Source: Solirubrobacterales bacterium | Lineage (GTDB): Bacteria; Actinomycetota; Thermoleophilia; Solirubrobacterales; Solirubrobacteraceae | Length of the DNA: 9,196 nt | Reading direction: 5' to 3' | Assembly: GCA_013695395.1 (NCBI GenBank) | Contig: JACDAP010000175.1 | Location: 1-9,196, forward strand | Shown: positions 1-5,238 of the stretch, one piece after another | Layout of the letters: the number at the start of each line of letters is the position of its first letter | How positions within the stretch are numbered: position 1 is the stretch's first letter | Made by a program: the position numbers and the translations under genes | Notes under the pieces: generated by a model | The model's database searches: none | What the model saw: only the letters and a program-made list of their open reading frames with translations | What the model was told of the DNA's origin: nothing

Positions 1-447
1 GCGCTGGAGGCGGGGGACGAGGCGGCCTTCGAGCTGCTGCGCGAGGTCGGCAGCGGCGTGGAGGGGGCAGTGAGCGCCCGGCGCGGCCGGGTCGTCAAGC
101 GGCTTGGGGACGGGCTGATGGCGAGCTTCCTCGACCCCGAGCACGCGGTCGAGGCCGCGCTCGACGCGCAGTACGCGGTCGCGACGGTGGAGGTCGCAGG
201 CCACCGGCCGCGGCTCCGCGCCGGCGCCCACCTGGGCCGCCCGCGCCGGATCGGCGGGGACTATCTGGGCATCGACGTCAACGTCGCCGCGCGGGTCGCC
301 GACGGCGCCGGCGCCGGGGAGGTGCTGATCTCCGAACCGGTCGCCGACCGGCTCGATCCGGCGCACTTCACGACGGGGCGCCGGCGCCGCCTGCGCGCGG
401 CAGGAGCCCCACGCGAGCTCCGCGTCTGCACGGTTCGTCCGACGTAG
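1..447 (+). CDS. Class III adenylate/guanylate cyclase, C-terminal part (5' truncated by window edge)
   Basis: The frame is open from base 1 to the TAG at 445-447, giving 148 residues; the true start lies to the left, so the internal GTG at 58 is not taken as the start. The fragment covers most of a class III nucleotide cyclase catalytic domain, which makes cyclic AMP or GMP from ATP or GTP. Seen: VVKRLGDG, whose Lys33 is the purine-selecting lysine position and Asp37 the second metal-binding aspartate; GGDYLG with Asp87 at the adenine-selecting position; and VNVAAR with Asn94 and Arg98, the transition-state pair. The first metal aspartate and everything upstream are outside the window, so any sensor, HAMP or ATPase domain is unknown. 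The substrate-selecting residues favour adenylate cyclase (inference). The protein ends about 35 residues after the core, so there is no C-terminal effector domain. It converges on serS with a 50 bp gap. Confidence 0.87.
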   Translation, partial: ALEAGDEAAFELLREVGSGVEGAVSARRGRVVKRLGDGLMASFLDPEHAVEAALDAQYAVATVEVAGHRPRLRAGAHLGRPRRIGGDYLGIDVNVAARVADGAGAGEVLISEPVADRLDPAHFTTGRRRRLRAAGAPRELRVCTVRPT

Positions 448-460
448 GGCGGAGGCGGTG

Positions 461-490
461 GTGATCAGGGTTCGACGACCCTCTGGTGTG
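461..490. terminator. Possible weak bidirectional hairpin between cyclase and serS
   Basis: In the 50 bp gap between two convergent stop codons, AGGGT (467-471) can pair with ACCCT (478-482) around a 6 nt loop. The stem is short and no T-tract follows on either strand, so the call rests mostly on position. The rest of the gap shows nothing recognisable. Confidence 0.3.
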
Positions 491-497
491 CCGCTCG

Positions 498-1754
498 TCA
501 GGCGGCCGGGGCGAGCAGCGCCGGTGCGCCGCGGGCCACGAGCACCTCGGGCACCACGACCGACCCGTCGGCCTGCTGCCCGTTCTCCATCAGCGCGATC
601 AGCGTGCGCCCGACCGCGACCGCGGTGCCGTTCAGGGTGTGCAGAGCTGCGGGCTTTCCGCCCTCAGGGCGGTAGCGGACGCCCAGCCGCCGGGCCTGGA
701 AGTCCGTGGTGTTCGACGTCGAGGTGAGCTCGCGGTATTGGCCCTGACCCGGCAGCCAGGCCTCGCAGTCGTACTTCTTCGCCGCACTGGCCCCGAGATC
801 GTCGACGGCGATGTTCACGACGCGGTAGGGGATCCCGAGCGCGGTGAGCAGCTCCTCCTCGATGGCCAGCAGCCGCTCGTGCTCGGCCTGGCTCTCCTCG
901 GGCCGGACGAAGCTGAACATCTCGACCTTGTCGAACTGGTGGACGCGGAAGATCCCGCGGGTGTCACGCCCCGCGGTCCCCGCCTCGCGGCGGAAACAGG
1001 GCGAGAAGCCCGCGTAGCGGAGTGGGAGCGCCTCGGCGTCGAGCACCTCGCCGGCGTGCAGCGAGGCGAGCGCCACCTCACTGGTCCCGGCCAGGTAGAG
1101 GTCATCGGCGGGCAGATGGTAGATCTGCTGCTCGGTGTCGGGGAGGAAGCCGGTGCCGTAGAGCGCCTGCTCGCGGACGAGCACCGGCGGGATGACCGGC
1201 TCGAAGCCGTGGCCGGCCAGGGTGGAGAGCGTCCACTGGACGAGGGCGAGCTCCAGGAAGACGAGCTCACCCCGCAGGTAGGCGAAGCGGGAGCCGCTCA
1301 GCCGCGCGCCGCGCTCCATGTCGATCCGGTCGCCGGCGAGCGCGAGGTGGTCGCGCGGCTCGAAGTCCAGGCGCTCCTTGTCCCCGACCTCCCGGACGAC
1401 CTCGTCCGCCGCCGCGGCGCTCGGATCGGGCAGGTTCGGGAGCGCGGCCAGCGCCGCCTCGAGGCGGTCGCCGACGTCGGAGGCCTCGGCGGTCCGTGCC
1501 TTGACCTCCTCCGCGAGCGCCTTGGCCGCGGCGATCGCGGCGTTCGTATCTTCGCCCGCCTTCTGCGCGGCGGCGACGGCACGGGCGTCCTGCTTCTGGC
1601 GCGCACGGAGCGTCTCCGCGGCCTCGGTGGCAGCGCGGCGATCGGCATCGAGGGCGAGGACGACGTCGACGGCATCCTCCGCGACGTCGCCGCGACGGGC
1701 GAGCGCGGCGCGAACCCGATCGGGCTCGGCGCGGATCAGCTTGAGGTCGAGCAT
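498..1754 (-). CDS. serS: Seryl-tRNA synthetase
   Basis: Cytoplasmic class II aminoacyl-tRNA synthetase (418 aa, normal for bacterial SerRS) that charges tRNA-Ser, and tRNA-Sec where present, with serine using ATP. The N-terminus MLDLKLIR is family-typical. Residues about 25-105 are Ala/Glu/Arg-rich and form the antiparallel coiled-coil arm that grips the long variable arm of the tRNA. The catalytic domain follows: Thr224-Ser-Glu226 serine-binding segment; motif 2 at 254-278 (begins FRREAGTAGRDTRG, ends HQFDKVE); the SNTTDFQARR segment at 347-356; and motif 3 at 376-391 (GTAVAVGRTLIALMEN). The start is ATG at 1754-1752. No Shine-Dalgarno sequence precedes it; TAAGCT lies 9 nt upstream and may be a -10 box for a leaderless mRNA. 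It is transcribed toward the cyclase gene and lies downstream of the same-strand cytochrome c gene across 80 bp. No missing key residue was seen. Confidence 0.97.
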   Translation of the reverse strand: MLDLKLIRAEPDRVRAALARRGDVAEDAVDVVLALDADRRAATEAAETLRARQKQDARAVAAAQKAGEDTNAAIAAAKALAEEVKARTAEASDVGDRLEAALAALPNLPDPSAAAADEVVREVGDKERLDFEPRDHLALAGDRIDMERGARLSGSRFAYLRGELVFLELALVQWTLSTLAGHGFEPVIPPVLVREQALYGTGFLPDTEQQIYHLPADDLYLAGTSEVALASLHAGEVLDAEALPLRYAGFSPCFRREAGTAGRDTRGIFRVHQFDKVEMFSFVRPEESQAEHERLLAIEEELLTALGIPYRVVNIAVDDLGASAAKKYDCEAWLPGQGQYRELTSTSNTTDFQARRLGVRYRPEGGKPAALHTLNGTAVAVGRTLIALMENGQQADGSVVVPEVLVARGAPALLAPAA

Positions 1755-1763
1755 GGGCGCCGG

Positions 1764-1769
1764 AGCTTA
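1764..1769 (-). promoter_or_regulatory. Putative -10 box of serS (leaderless start)
   Basis: Reading the minus strand, TAAGCT fits the actinobacterial TANNNT -10 pattern and ends 9 nt before the serS ATG. Transcription would therefore begin at or next to the start codon. No clear -35 box is visible, which is common for such promoters. Confidence 0.4.
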
Positions 1770-1783
1770 CGCGGCGATGCAGG

Positions 1784-1809
1784 GGGAGCGCTCAGGCGCG
1801 CCCGCTCCC
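1784..1809 (-). terminator. GC-rich hairpin downstream of the cytochrome c gene
   Basis: GGGAGCG (1784-1790) and CGCTCCC (1803-1809) form a perfect 7 bp stem with a 12 nt loop, starting 25 nt past the cytochrome stop codon on the minus strand. There is no T-run after it, so it would be a tail-less terminator of the kind often seen in high-GC actinobacteria. It also lies upstream of the putative serS -10 box, as expected if it separates two transcription units. Confidence 0.42.
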
Positions 1810-1834
1810 AACGGCTGCGCGTGGCTCCGGGGTG

Positions 1835-2251
1835 CTACTGCGTGTCCTGCGGCTCGTTCGTGCTGCTGTCGCGCACGTCCGCGGCCTGACGGCCCGCGTA
1901 CTTCGAGAGGAACTCGGCGACCGCGTCCGCGTCCTTGCCGACGACGATGTTCTCGGGCATGTACGCGCCAGAGAAGCCCCCGTTGCGGATCGCGTAGAGC
2001 ACGTCGTCCTTCGACTCCTTGCGCACGTTGAAGTTCGGCCCGTCGACGATCTCGCGGTCGCCGATCTTCGAAGCGCCGCCCTCGGCGCCGACCACGTCCA
2101 TCGTGTGACAGCCCGCGCAGCGCTGGGAGAAGAGCTCGGCACCGGCCTTGACCGAAGCCGATTCGTTCGAAGGAAGGTCGCTCTTGTCGCCGCAGGCCGC
2201 GAGGGAGGCGGCGGCGATGAGCGCGGTGGAGGTGGCGAGGACCCGGCGCAT
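1835..2251 (-). CDS. Class I cytochrome c, lipid-anchored
   Basis: Small monoheme c-type cytochrome predicted to be exported and anchored to the outer face of the membrane, where it would carry electrons. From the ATG at 2251-2249 it is 138 aa. The signal peptide MRRVLATSTALIAAASLAAC ends in a lipobox (LAAC, Cys20), so a lipoprotein is predicted. The heme site CAGCH is at residues 45-49, and the likely distal ligand is Met98 in AYMPENIV. The C-terminal 15-20 residues are polar and probably disordered. A second in-frame ATG at 2266-2264 would add five residues (MLRGV). I prefer 2251 because TATGCT at 2267-2262, a good -10 candidate, overlaps the upstream ATG and lies 10 nt before the preferred one; neither start has a Shine-Dalgarno sequence. 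It is divergent from the cupredoxin gene. The electron partner (an oxidase, bc complex or the cupredoxin) is not shown by the sequence. Confidence 0.9.
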   Translation of the reverse strand: MRRVLATSTALIAAASLAACGDKSDLPSNESASVKAGAELFSQRCAGCHTMDVVGAEGGASKIGDREIVDGPNFNVRKESKDDVLYAIRNGGFSGAYMPENIVVGKDADAVAEFLSKYAGRQAADVRDSSTNEPQDTQ

Positions 2252-2261
2252 GACGCCGCGA

Positions 2262-2267
2262 AGCATA
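2262..2267 (-). promoter_or_regulatory. Putative -10 box of the cytochrome c gene
   Basis: TATGCT on the minus strand matches TATAAT at four of six positions and TANNNT fully, and ends 10 nt before the preferred cytochrome ATG. No recognisable -35 box lies 16-18 nt further up. It lies in the tiny gap between divergent genes, so it must also border or overlap the cupredoxin promoter. Confidence 0.38.
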
Positions 2268-2280
2268 CGAAACGGCCATC

Positions 2281-2709
2281 ATGGGAGAGGTGAGGCCCCT
2301 CCCCTTCCGCGCCATCATCGTGATGCTCGGCGCGGCGGCACTGCTCTCCGGGTGCGGCAACCCGGACTACGTGACCGACCGCGACGGCGTCCTGCGGCTC
2401 GAGCTCGGCGACCCCGAGTACTCGATCACGCCCGGCCGCATCCGCGTGAGCTCCGGGAAGATCAAGATCATCGCCAGGAACGCCGGCACCCTCACACACA
2501 ACGTGCGCGTCGAGGAGGTCAACGAGGAGGAGGGCGCCACCGCGAAGGTCTTCGCGAGCACACAGACGATGCAGCCCGGCGAGAGCGCGCCGTCGATCGA
2601 GATCCGCCTGTTCCCGGGGGAGTACCGCCTCGTGTGCTCGATCGGCAACCACGAGAACCTCGGCCAGTACGCCGAGCTCGAGGTCACCGACGCCGGCGAG
2701 GCACAGTGA
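2281..2709 (+). CDS. Cupredoxin-fold lipoprotein (blue-copper type) with Gln at the axial ligand position
   Basis: 142 aa. The N-terminus (FRAIIVMLGAAALLSGC) is a lipoprotein signal with Cys25 as the lipid-modified residue, so the protein should sit on the outer face of the membrane. The rest fits one cupredoxin beta-barrel. Type 1 copper ligands can be read as His73 (LTHNV), Cys119 and His124 (CSIGNH). In the usual C-x4-H-x4-M pattern the last position here is Gln129, as in stellacyanin-type copper proteins. The expected role is one-electron transfer or copper binding. It diverges from the cytochrome c gene, and its stop overlaps the next gene (GTGA), implying translational coupling. The start is uncertain: ATG 2281 lacks a Shine-Dalgarno sequence; GTG 2290 or ATG 2323 are possible, though 2323 leaves a very short signal peptide. 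A non-copper cupredoxin-like protein is an alternative. Confidence 0.82.
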   Translation: MGEVRPLPFRAIIVMLGAAALLSGCGNPDYVTDRDGVLRLELGDPEYSITPGRIRVSSGKIKIIARNAGTLTHNVRVEEVNEEEGATAKVFASTQTMQPGESAPSIEIRLFPGEYRLVCSIGNHENLGQYAELEVTDAGEAQ

Positions 2710-3176
2710 GCGTCGCCCCCGCGGAGTACCGCACGGCGATCGGCCACTTCGCCACCGGCGTGGCGGTGGTCACCTGCGCGGGGGCCGACGGCCCGGCGGG
2801 GCTCACCACGAACGCGGTGAGCTCGCTCAGCCTCGATCCGCTCCTCCTGCTCGTCTGCTTCGACAACGGCTCCCGGACGCTCGAGGTGGTGCAGGAGAGC
2901 GGCCGCTTCGCGGTCAACGTGCTCCGCGCCGGCGACAAGGAGCTCGCGGCGGTCTTCGCCTCCAAGCGCGAGCCGCTCGAGAAGTTCGCCGCCGTGACCC
3001 ACCGGACCGCCCACGGCGTGCCGGTCCTGGATCGCGCGCTCGCGTGGGTGGTCTGCGACCTCGACCGCATGATCCCGGCGGGCGACCACACGATCGGCAT
3101 CGGCGAGGTCACCCACGTGTGGAGCACACCCGACGGCGGCGAGCCGCTGCTGTTCTTCCGCGGCGCCTTCGGCTGA
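2706..3176 (+). CDS. Flavin reductase-like, FMN-binding split-barrel protein
   Basis: 156 aa, the usual size for the Flavin_Reduct family (HpaC/RutF/NtaB-like), which reduces FMN or FAD with NAD(P)H and hands the reduced flavin to a monooxygenase; some members only bind flavin. Seen: the N-terminal YRTAIGHFATGVAVVT segment at 8-23; the flavin-contacting stretch GLTTNAVSSLSLDP at 32-45; AVNVL at 69-73; and the conserved GDH at 126-128 leading into the final strand pair. The start is GTG at 2706, chosen because homology begins immediately after it and GCGAGG lies 4 nt upstream; the open frame continues further left only as an antisense or alternate-frame shadow. It overlaps the cupredoxin stop by GTGA. 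No monooxygenase gene is visible nearby, so its partner is unknown. It probably acts in the cytosol, because no signal peptide is present. It converges on the membrane-protein gene with only 3 bp between stops. Confidence 0.88.
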   Translation: MSVAPAEYRTAIGHFATGVAVVTCAGADGPAGLTTNAVSSLSLDPLLLLVCFDNGSRTLEVVQESGRFAVNVLRAGDKELAAVFASKREPLEKFAAVTHRTAHGVPVLDRALAWVVCDLDRMIPAGDHTIGIGEVTHVWSTPDGGEPLLFFRGAFG

Positions 3177-3192
3177 CGTTCAGGCGGTGCCG
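3161..3192. terminator. Stem-loop spanning both convergent stop codons
   Basis: CGGCGCC (3161-3167) pairs with GGTGCCG (3186-3192), including one G-T pair. Above an internal loop, CTGA (3173-3176) pairs with TCAG (3180-3183) around a 3 nt loop. The two stop codons (TGA 3174-3176 plus, TCA 3180-3182 for minus) form the apical stem. No T-tract follows. It is probably a shared bidirectional terminator, since there is no other room for one between the genes. Confidence 0.45.
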
Positions 3193-3635
3193 GCGGCACG
3201 GAGCGCGAGAAAGGCGACGACGAGTGCCGCGGAGACCATCACGCCGAGCTCCCGGCGCAGGATCTGCGTGACCACGGAGCGCTGCTCGGCCTCCGGGCGC
3301 TCCCCGAGCGCCGCCGCGCTCTCGATCCCCCGCGCGTCGAGGACGGTCTCGGCGCTGGCGATCCGCAGCTGCTCCGCCACGACGTTGATCGCGACCGGCA
3401 GGGCGGCGTAGAGGAGGAAGAGCCCACCCTCGGGCTCCTCCCCGAGGATCACGAGCACGGTGCCGTAGAGCGCGAAGAGGACCGCCACCGCCTGGGCACC
3501 GCGCAGCGCAGGCCAGAAGCGCGGAGCCTGCTCGACCCGGTACCAGCGCAGGGCACCGTAGAGGCCCACCACGGCGTTGACGGCAGCGGTGAGCAGGGCG
3601 AGCGCGAGGGTCACCGCGCCGACTCCGAGTACCAC
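3180..3635 (-). CDS. Small multi-pass membrane protein of unknown function
   Basis: I do not recognise this family. The 151 aa product has four probable transmembrane helices at about 3-28, 47-66, 70-89 and 129-147. A positively charged loop (RWYRVEQAPRFWPALR, 30-45) follows the first helix. An amphipathic, charged segment (90-128) precedes the last. No catalytic motif or cysteine is visible. The start is GTG at 3635-3633; an in-frame stop lies two codons upstream, so it cannot start earlier, though GTG codon 8 (3614-3612) is possible. Codon use matches the neighbours and the third positions are G/C-rich, which supports a real gene. It is divergent from nuoA across about 50 bp and may share the regulatory palindrome there. 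A complex I connection is only positional. It converges on the flavin-reductase gene. Confidence 0.72.
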   Translation of the reverse strand: MVLGVGAVTLALALLTAAVNAVVGLYGALRWYRVEQAPRFWPALRGAQAVAVLFALYGTVLVILGEEPEGGLFLLYAALPVAINVVAEQLRIASAETVLDARGIESAAALGERPEAEQRSVVTQILRRELGVMVSAALVVAFLALRAAGTA

Positions 3636-3643
3636 TTGTCACT

Positions 3644-3662
3644 TTGTGGCACTGCGTCACAA
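3644..3662. promoter_or_regulatory. Rex-like inverted repeat (putative operator) before nuoA
   Basis: TTGTG (3644-3648) and CACAA (3658-3662) form an inverted repeat separated by 9 nt. A further imperfect copy of the left arm, ACTTGTCAC at 3634-3642, matches the right arm GTCACAAGT (3656-3664) at eight of nine positions, so the right half-site can pair with either. The Rex redox repressor recognises TTGTGAA-N4-TTCACAA, i.e. TTGTG-N8-CACAA; this site is one base longer. It lies just upstream of the putative nuoA -10 box, where a repressor would block transcription. A CRP/FNR-type regulator is the other candidate. Confidence 0.45.
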
Positions 3663-3670
3663 GTTCGCGC

Positions 3671-3676
3671 TATACA
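3671..3676 (+). promoter_or_regulatory. Putative -10 box of the nuo operon
   Basis: TATACA ends 8 nt before ATG 3685, placing the transcript start at or next to that codon (leaderless nuoA). Its complement reads GTATAG, a possible -10 core (TATAGC) for the divergent membrane-protein gene, which would have a leader of about 25-30 nt. No good -35 box is found 16-18 nt upstream. Confidence 0.42.
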
Positions 3677-3684
3677 TGGCATTG

Positions 3685-4047
3685 ATGCTCCGAAGCTACC
3701 TGCCCGCGATCGTCTTCCTCGCCCTGGGCGGGGGCATCGGCGTGGCGTTCGCCTTCCTCAACAAGCTGCTCGGGCCGAACCGCCAGAACGTGCGCAAGAA
3801 CAACCAGGACCCCTACGAGTGCGGCCTGCCCTCCGAGGTCAAGCAGGGGTTCCGCTTCGGGATCAGCTTCTACCTGATCGCGATGCTGTTCATCCTCTTC
3901 GACCTCGAGACCGTTCTGCTCTACCCGGTCGCCGTCCAGCTGCGCGCCTTCGGGACCTTCGCGCTCATCGAGATCAGCCTGTTCATCTCGCTGCTGATGG
4001 TGGCCTTCGTCTACGTCTGGAGAAGGGGAGCGCTCGAATGGAGGTAA
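3685..4047 (+). CDS. nuoA: NADH-quinone oxidoreductase subunit A
   Basis: Small membrane subunit (ND3 homologue) of the proton-pumping respiratory complex I, sited where the peripheral arm meets the membrane arm. 120 aa with three transmembrane helices (about 4-26, 60-81, 88-111). The long loop after helix 1 holds DPYECGL, with Cys46 at the position of the conserved ND3 loop cysteine near the quinone channel. Helix 2 carries LFDLETVLLYP, with acidic residues Asp73 and Glu75 matching the conserved pair of NuoA. I chose ATG 3685 because MLRSYLP matches how family members begin and because a -10-like box sits 8 nt upstream; ATG 3676 would add MAL and neither has a Shine-Dalgarno sequence. It is the first gene of the operon and overlaps nuoB by 10 nt. 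Confidence 0.95.
   Translation: MLRSYLPAIVFLALGGGIGVAFAFLNKLLGPNRQNVRKNNQDPYECGLPSEVKQGFRFGISFYLIAMLFILFDLETVLLYPVAVQLRAFGTFALIEISLFISLLMVAFVYVWRRGALEWR
4023..4030 (+). promoter_or_regulatory. Ribosome binding site of nuoB
   Basis: AAGGGGAG ends 7 nt before ATG 4038, inside the end of nuoA. It is one of the clearest Shine-Dalgarno sequences in the window and fixes the nuoB start. It contrasts with the absence of such a site before nuoA, serS and the cytochrome gene. Confidence 0.7.
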
Positions 4048-4736
4048 TCCGCCAGAAGGTCGGCCAGAAGCCGACGGCCGGCCAGATGCACGAATTCCGC
4101 TCGCGCCAGCTCACCGCCCGGCAGCTGCTCACCGGCGACCTCGACGGCGCCGAGCTCGACGAGCACGTCGAGTCGAGCATCCTCACCACAACGCTCGAGA
4201 AGGCCGGCAAGTGGTCGGCTGGCAACGCGTTCATGCCCGCCACCTTCGGCCTCGCGTGCTGCGCGATCGAGATGATCACCACGGTCGCGGCGCGCACCGA
4301 CATCGCGCGGTTCGGCTTCGAGGCGTTCCGCGCCTCCCCGCGCCAAGCCGACCTGCTGATCCTCTCCGGCCGCGTGTCGATCAAGATGGCGCCGGTCGTG
4401 CGCCGCATCTACGACCAGATGCTCGAGCCGAAGTGGGCGATCGCCATGGGCGCCTGCTCCTCCTCGATGGGCGTCTTCAACAACTACGCCGTCGTACCGG
4501 CCGACAAGTTCATGCCCGTCGACGTGCACGTCCCCGGCTGCCCGCCGCGGCCCGAGGCGCTGCTGCACGGGATCCTCAAGCTGCGCGCGATGGTCCACGA
4601 CGACCCGAGCATGGGCTGGCGCGAGCGCCACGGCGCCGAGGGCACGGTGGAGGTCCTGCCCGAGGAGGGCGAGGCGCTGCGCCGCGACTTCGCCGCGAAC
4701 GTCCCCGGCCGAACCGGGCACGGCACGAATGCCTGA
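4038..4736 (+). CDS. nuoB: NADH-quinone oxidoreductase subunit B (cluster N2 subunit)
   Basis: 232 aa PSST/Nqo6-type subunit in the connecting part of complex I. It carries the last [4Fe-4S] cluster, N2, which passes electrons to quinone. The four ligands are visible: tandem Cys74-Cys75 in GLACCAIEM, Cys140 in MGACSSS, and Cys168 in PGCPPRPEAL. The segment after the third ligand reads SSSMGVFNNY, where many homologues have a Gly-Gly pair, a modest variation. Residues 1-60 form a polar N-terminal extension before the core (GNAFMPATFGLACC), somewhat longer than in E. coli. The 40-odd residues after the last ligand motif are charged and variable. The start ATG 4038 overlaps the end of nuoA by 10 nt and has a strong ribosome binding site; the stop overlaps nuoC by 8 nt. 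Confidence 0.97.
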   Translation: MEVIRQKVGQKPTAGQMHEFRSRQLTARQLLTGDLDGAELDEHVESSILTTTLEKAGKWSAGNAFMPATFGLACCAIEMITTVAARTDIARFGFEAFRASPRQADLLILSGRVSIKMAPVVRRIYDQMLEPKWAIAMGACSSSMGVFNNYAVVPADKFMPVDVHVPGCPPRPEALLHGILKLRAMVHDDPSMGWRERHGAEGTVEVLPEEGEALRRDFAANVPGRTGHGTNA

Positions 4737-5238
4737 CGCGACCGGCCTCGAGCTGCTGGCCGGCGAGCTCTCGGACGCCGAGCCCGAGAGCGTGCTCGGC
4801 ACGCTGCACTTCCGCGGCCAGGCCACGATCCTCGCGGACCCCCGCCACATCCGCGCCATCCTGCAGCGCCTGCGCGAGCAGGGCTACCAGCACCTGATGA
4901 GCGTGCACGGGGTCGACTACTTCCCCGAGGAGCCCCGCCTCGGCGTCGTCTACGAGCTGCTCGACCGCGTCCGGCGCGACCGCCTCCGGGTGAAGCTGCG
5001 GCTGCACACGAGCGCCCCGCACGTCGCGTCGGTGACGCCGGACTGGCCGACAGCCAACCACCAGGAGCGCGAGGTCTACGACATGTTCGGCGTGGAGTTC
5101 GATGGGCATCCCGACCTGCGCCGCATCCTCATGCCCGAGGACTACGAGGGGCATCCGCAGCGGCGGGACTTCCCGATCGGCGGCGAGCCGGTCCTGTTCA
5201 CCAAGGACGCTCCGATCGGAAGCGACTACACGCCATGA
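4729..5238 (+). CDS. nuoC: NADH-quinone oxidoreductase subunit C (30 kDa type)
   Basis: 169 aa connecting-arm subunit of complex I with no cofactor of its own; it packs against NuoD and NuoB. The family signature lies at about 106-142: a Trp, then EREVYDMFGVEFDGHPDL, RRILMPEDYEGHP and RRDFP. It is separate from nuoD, not fused as in E. coli NuoCD. The start ATG 4729 lies inside the end of nuoB (8 nt overlap) with only a weak ribosome binding site, so translation probably depends on coupling. The last codons overlap nuoD as ATGA. Confidence 0.96.
   Translation: MPDATGLELLAGELSDAEPESVLGTLHFRGQATILADPRHIRAILQRLREQGYQHLMSVHGVDYFPEEPRLGVVYELLDRVRRDRLRVKLRLHTSAPHVASVTPDWPTANHQEREVYDMFGVEFDGHPDLRRILMPEDYEGHPQRRDFPIGGEPVLFTKDAPIGSDYTP

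Noticed and set aside
1..447. Truncated cyclase as a pseudogene
   Set aside because: The frame simply runs off the left edge, and the catalytic residues that are visible are intact; there is no sign of decay.
486..1889. Long plus-strand open frame (467 codons) opposite serS
   Set aside because: It is antisense to the unmistakable seryl-tRNA synthetase, and its product is low-complexity Arg/Gly/Ala-rich, a typical shadow frame of high-GC coding DNA.
2148..2705. Possible N-terminal extension of the flavin reductase up to an ATG at 2148
   Set aside because: This segment overlaps the cytochrome gene antisense and the cupredoxin gene in another frame. It encodes Arg-rich sequence without family similarity, and the family domain begins right after GTG 2706.
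3647..3662. Possible sigma-54 promoter (TGGCAC at 3647-3652)
   Set aside because: The -24-like TGGCAC is present but the matching TTGC element at -12 spacing is not; the region is better explained as an inverted repeat.
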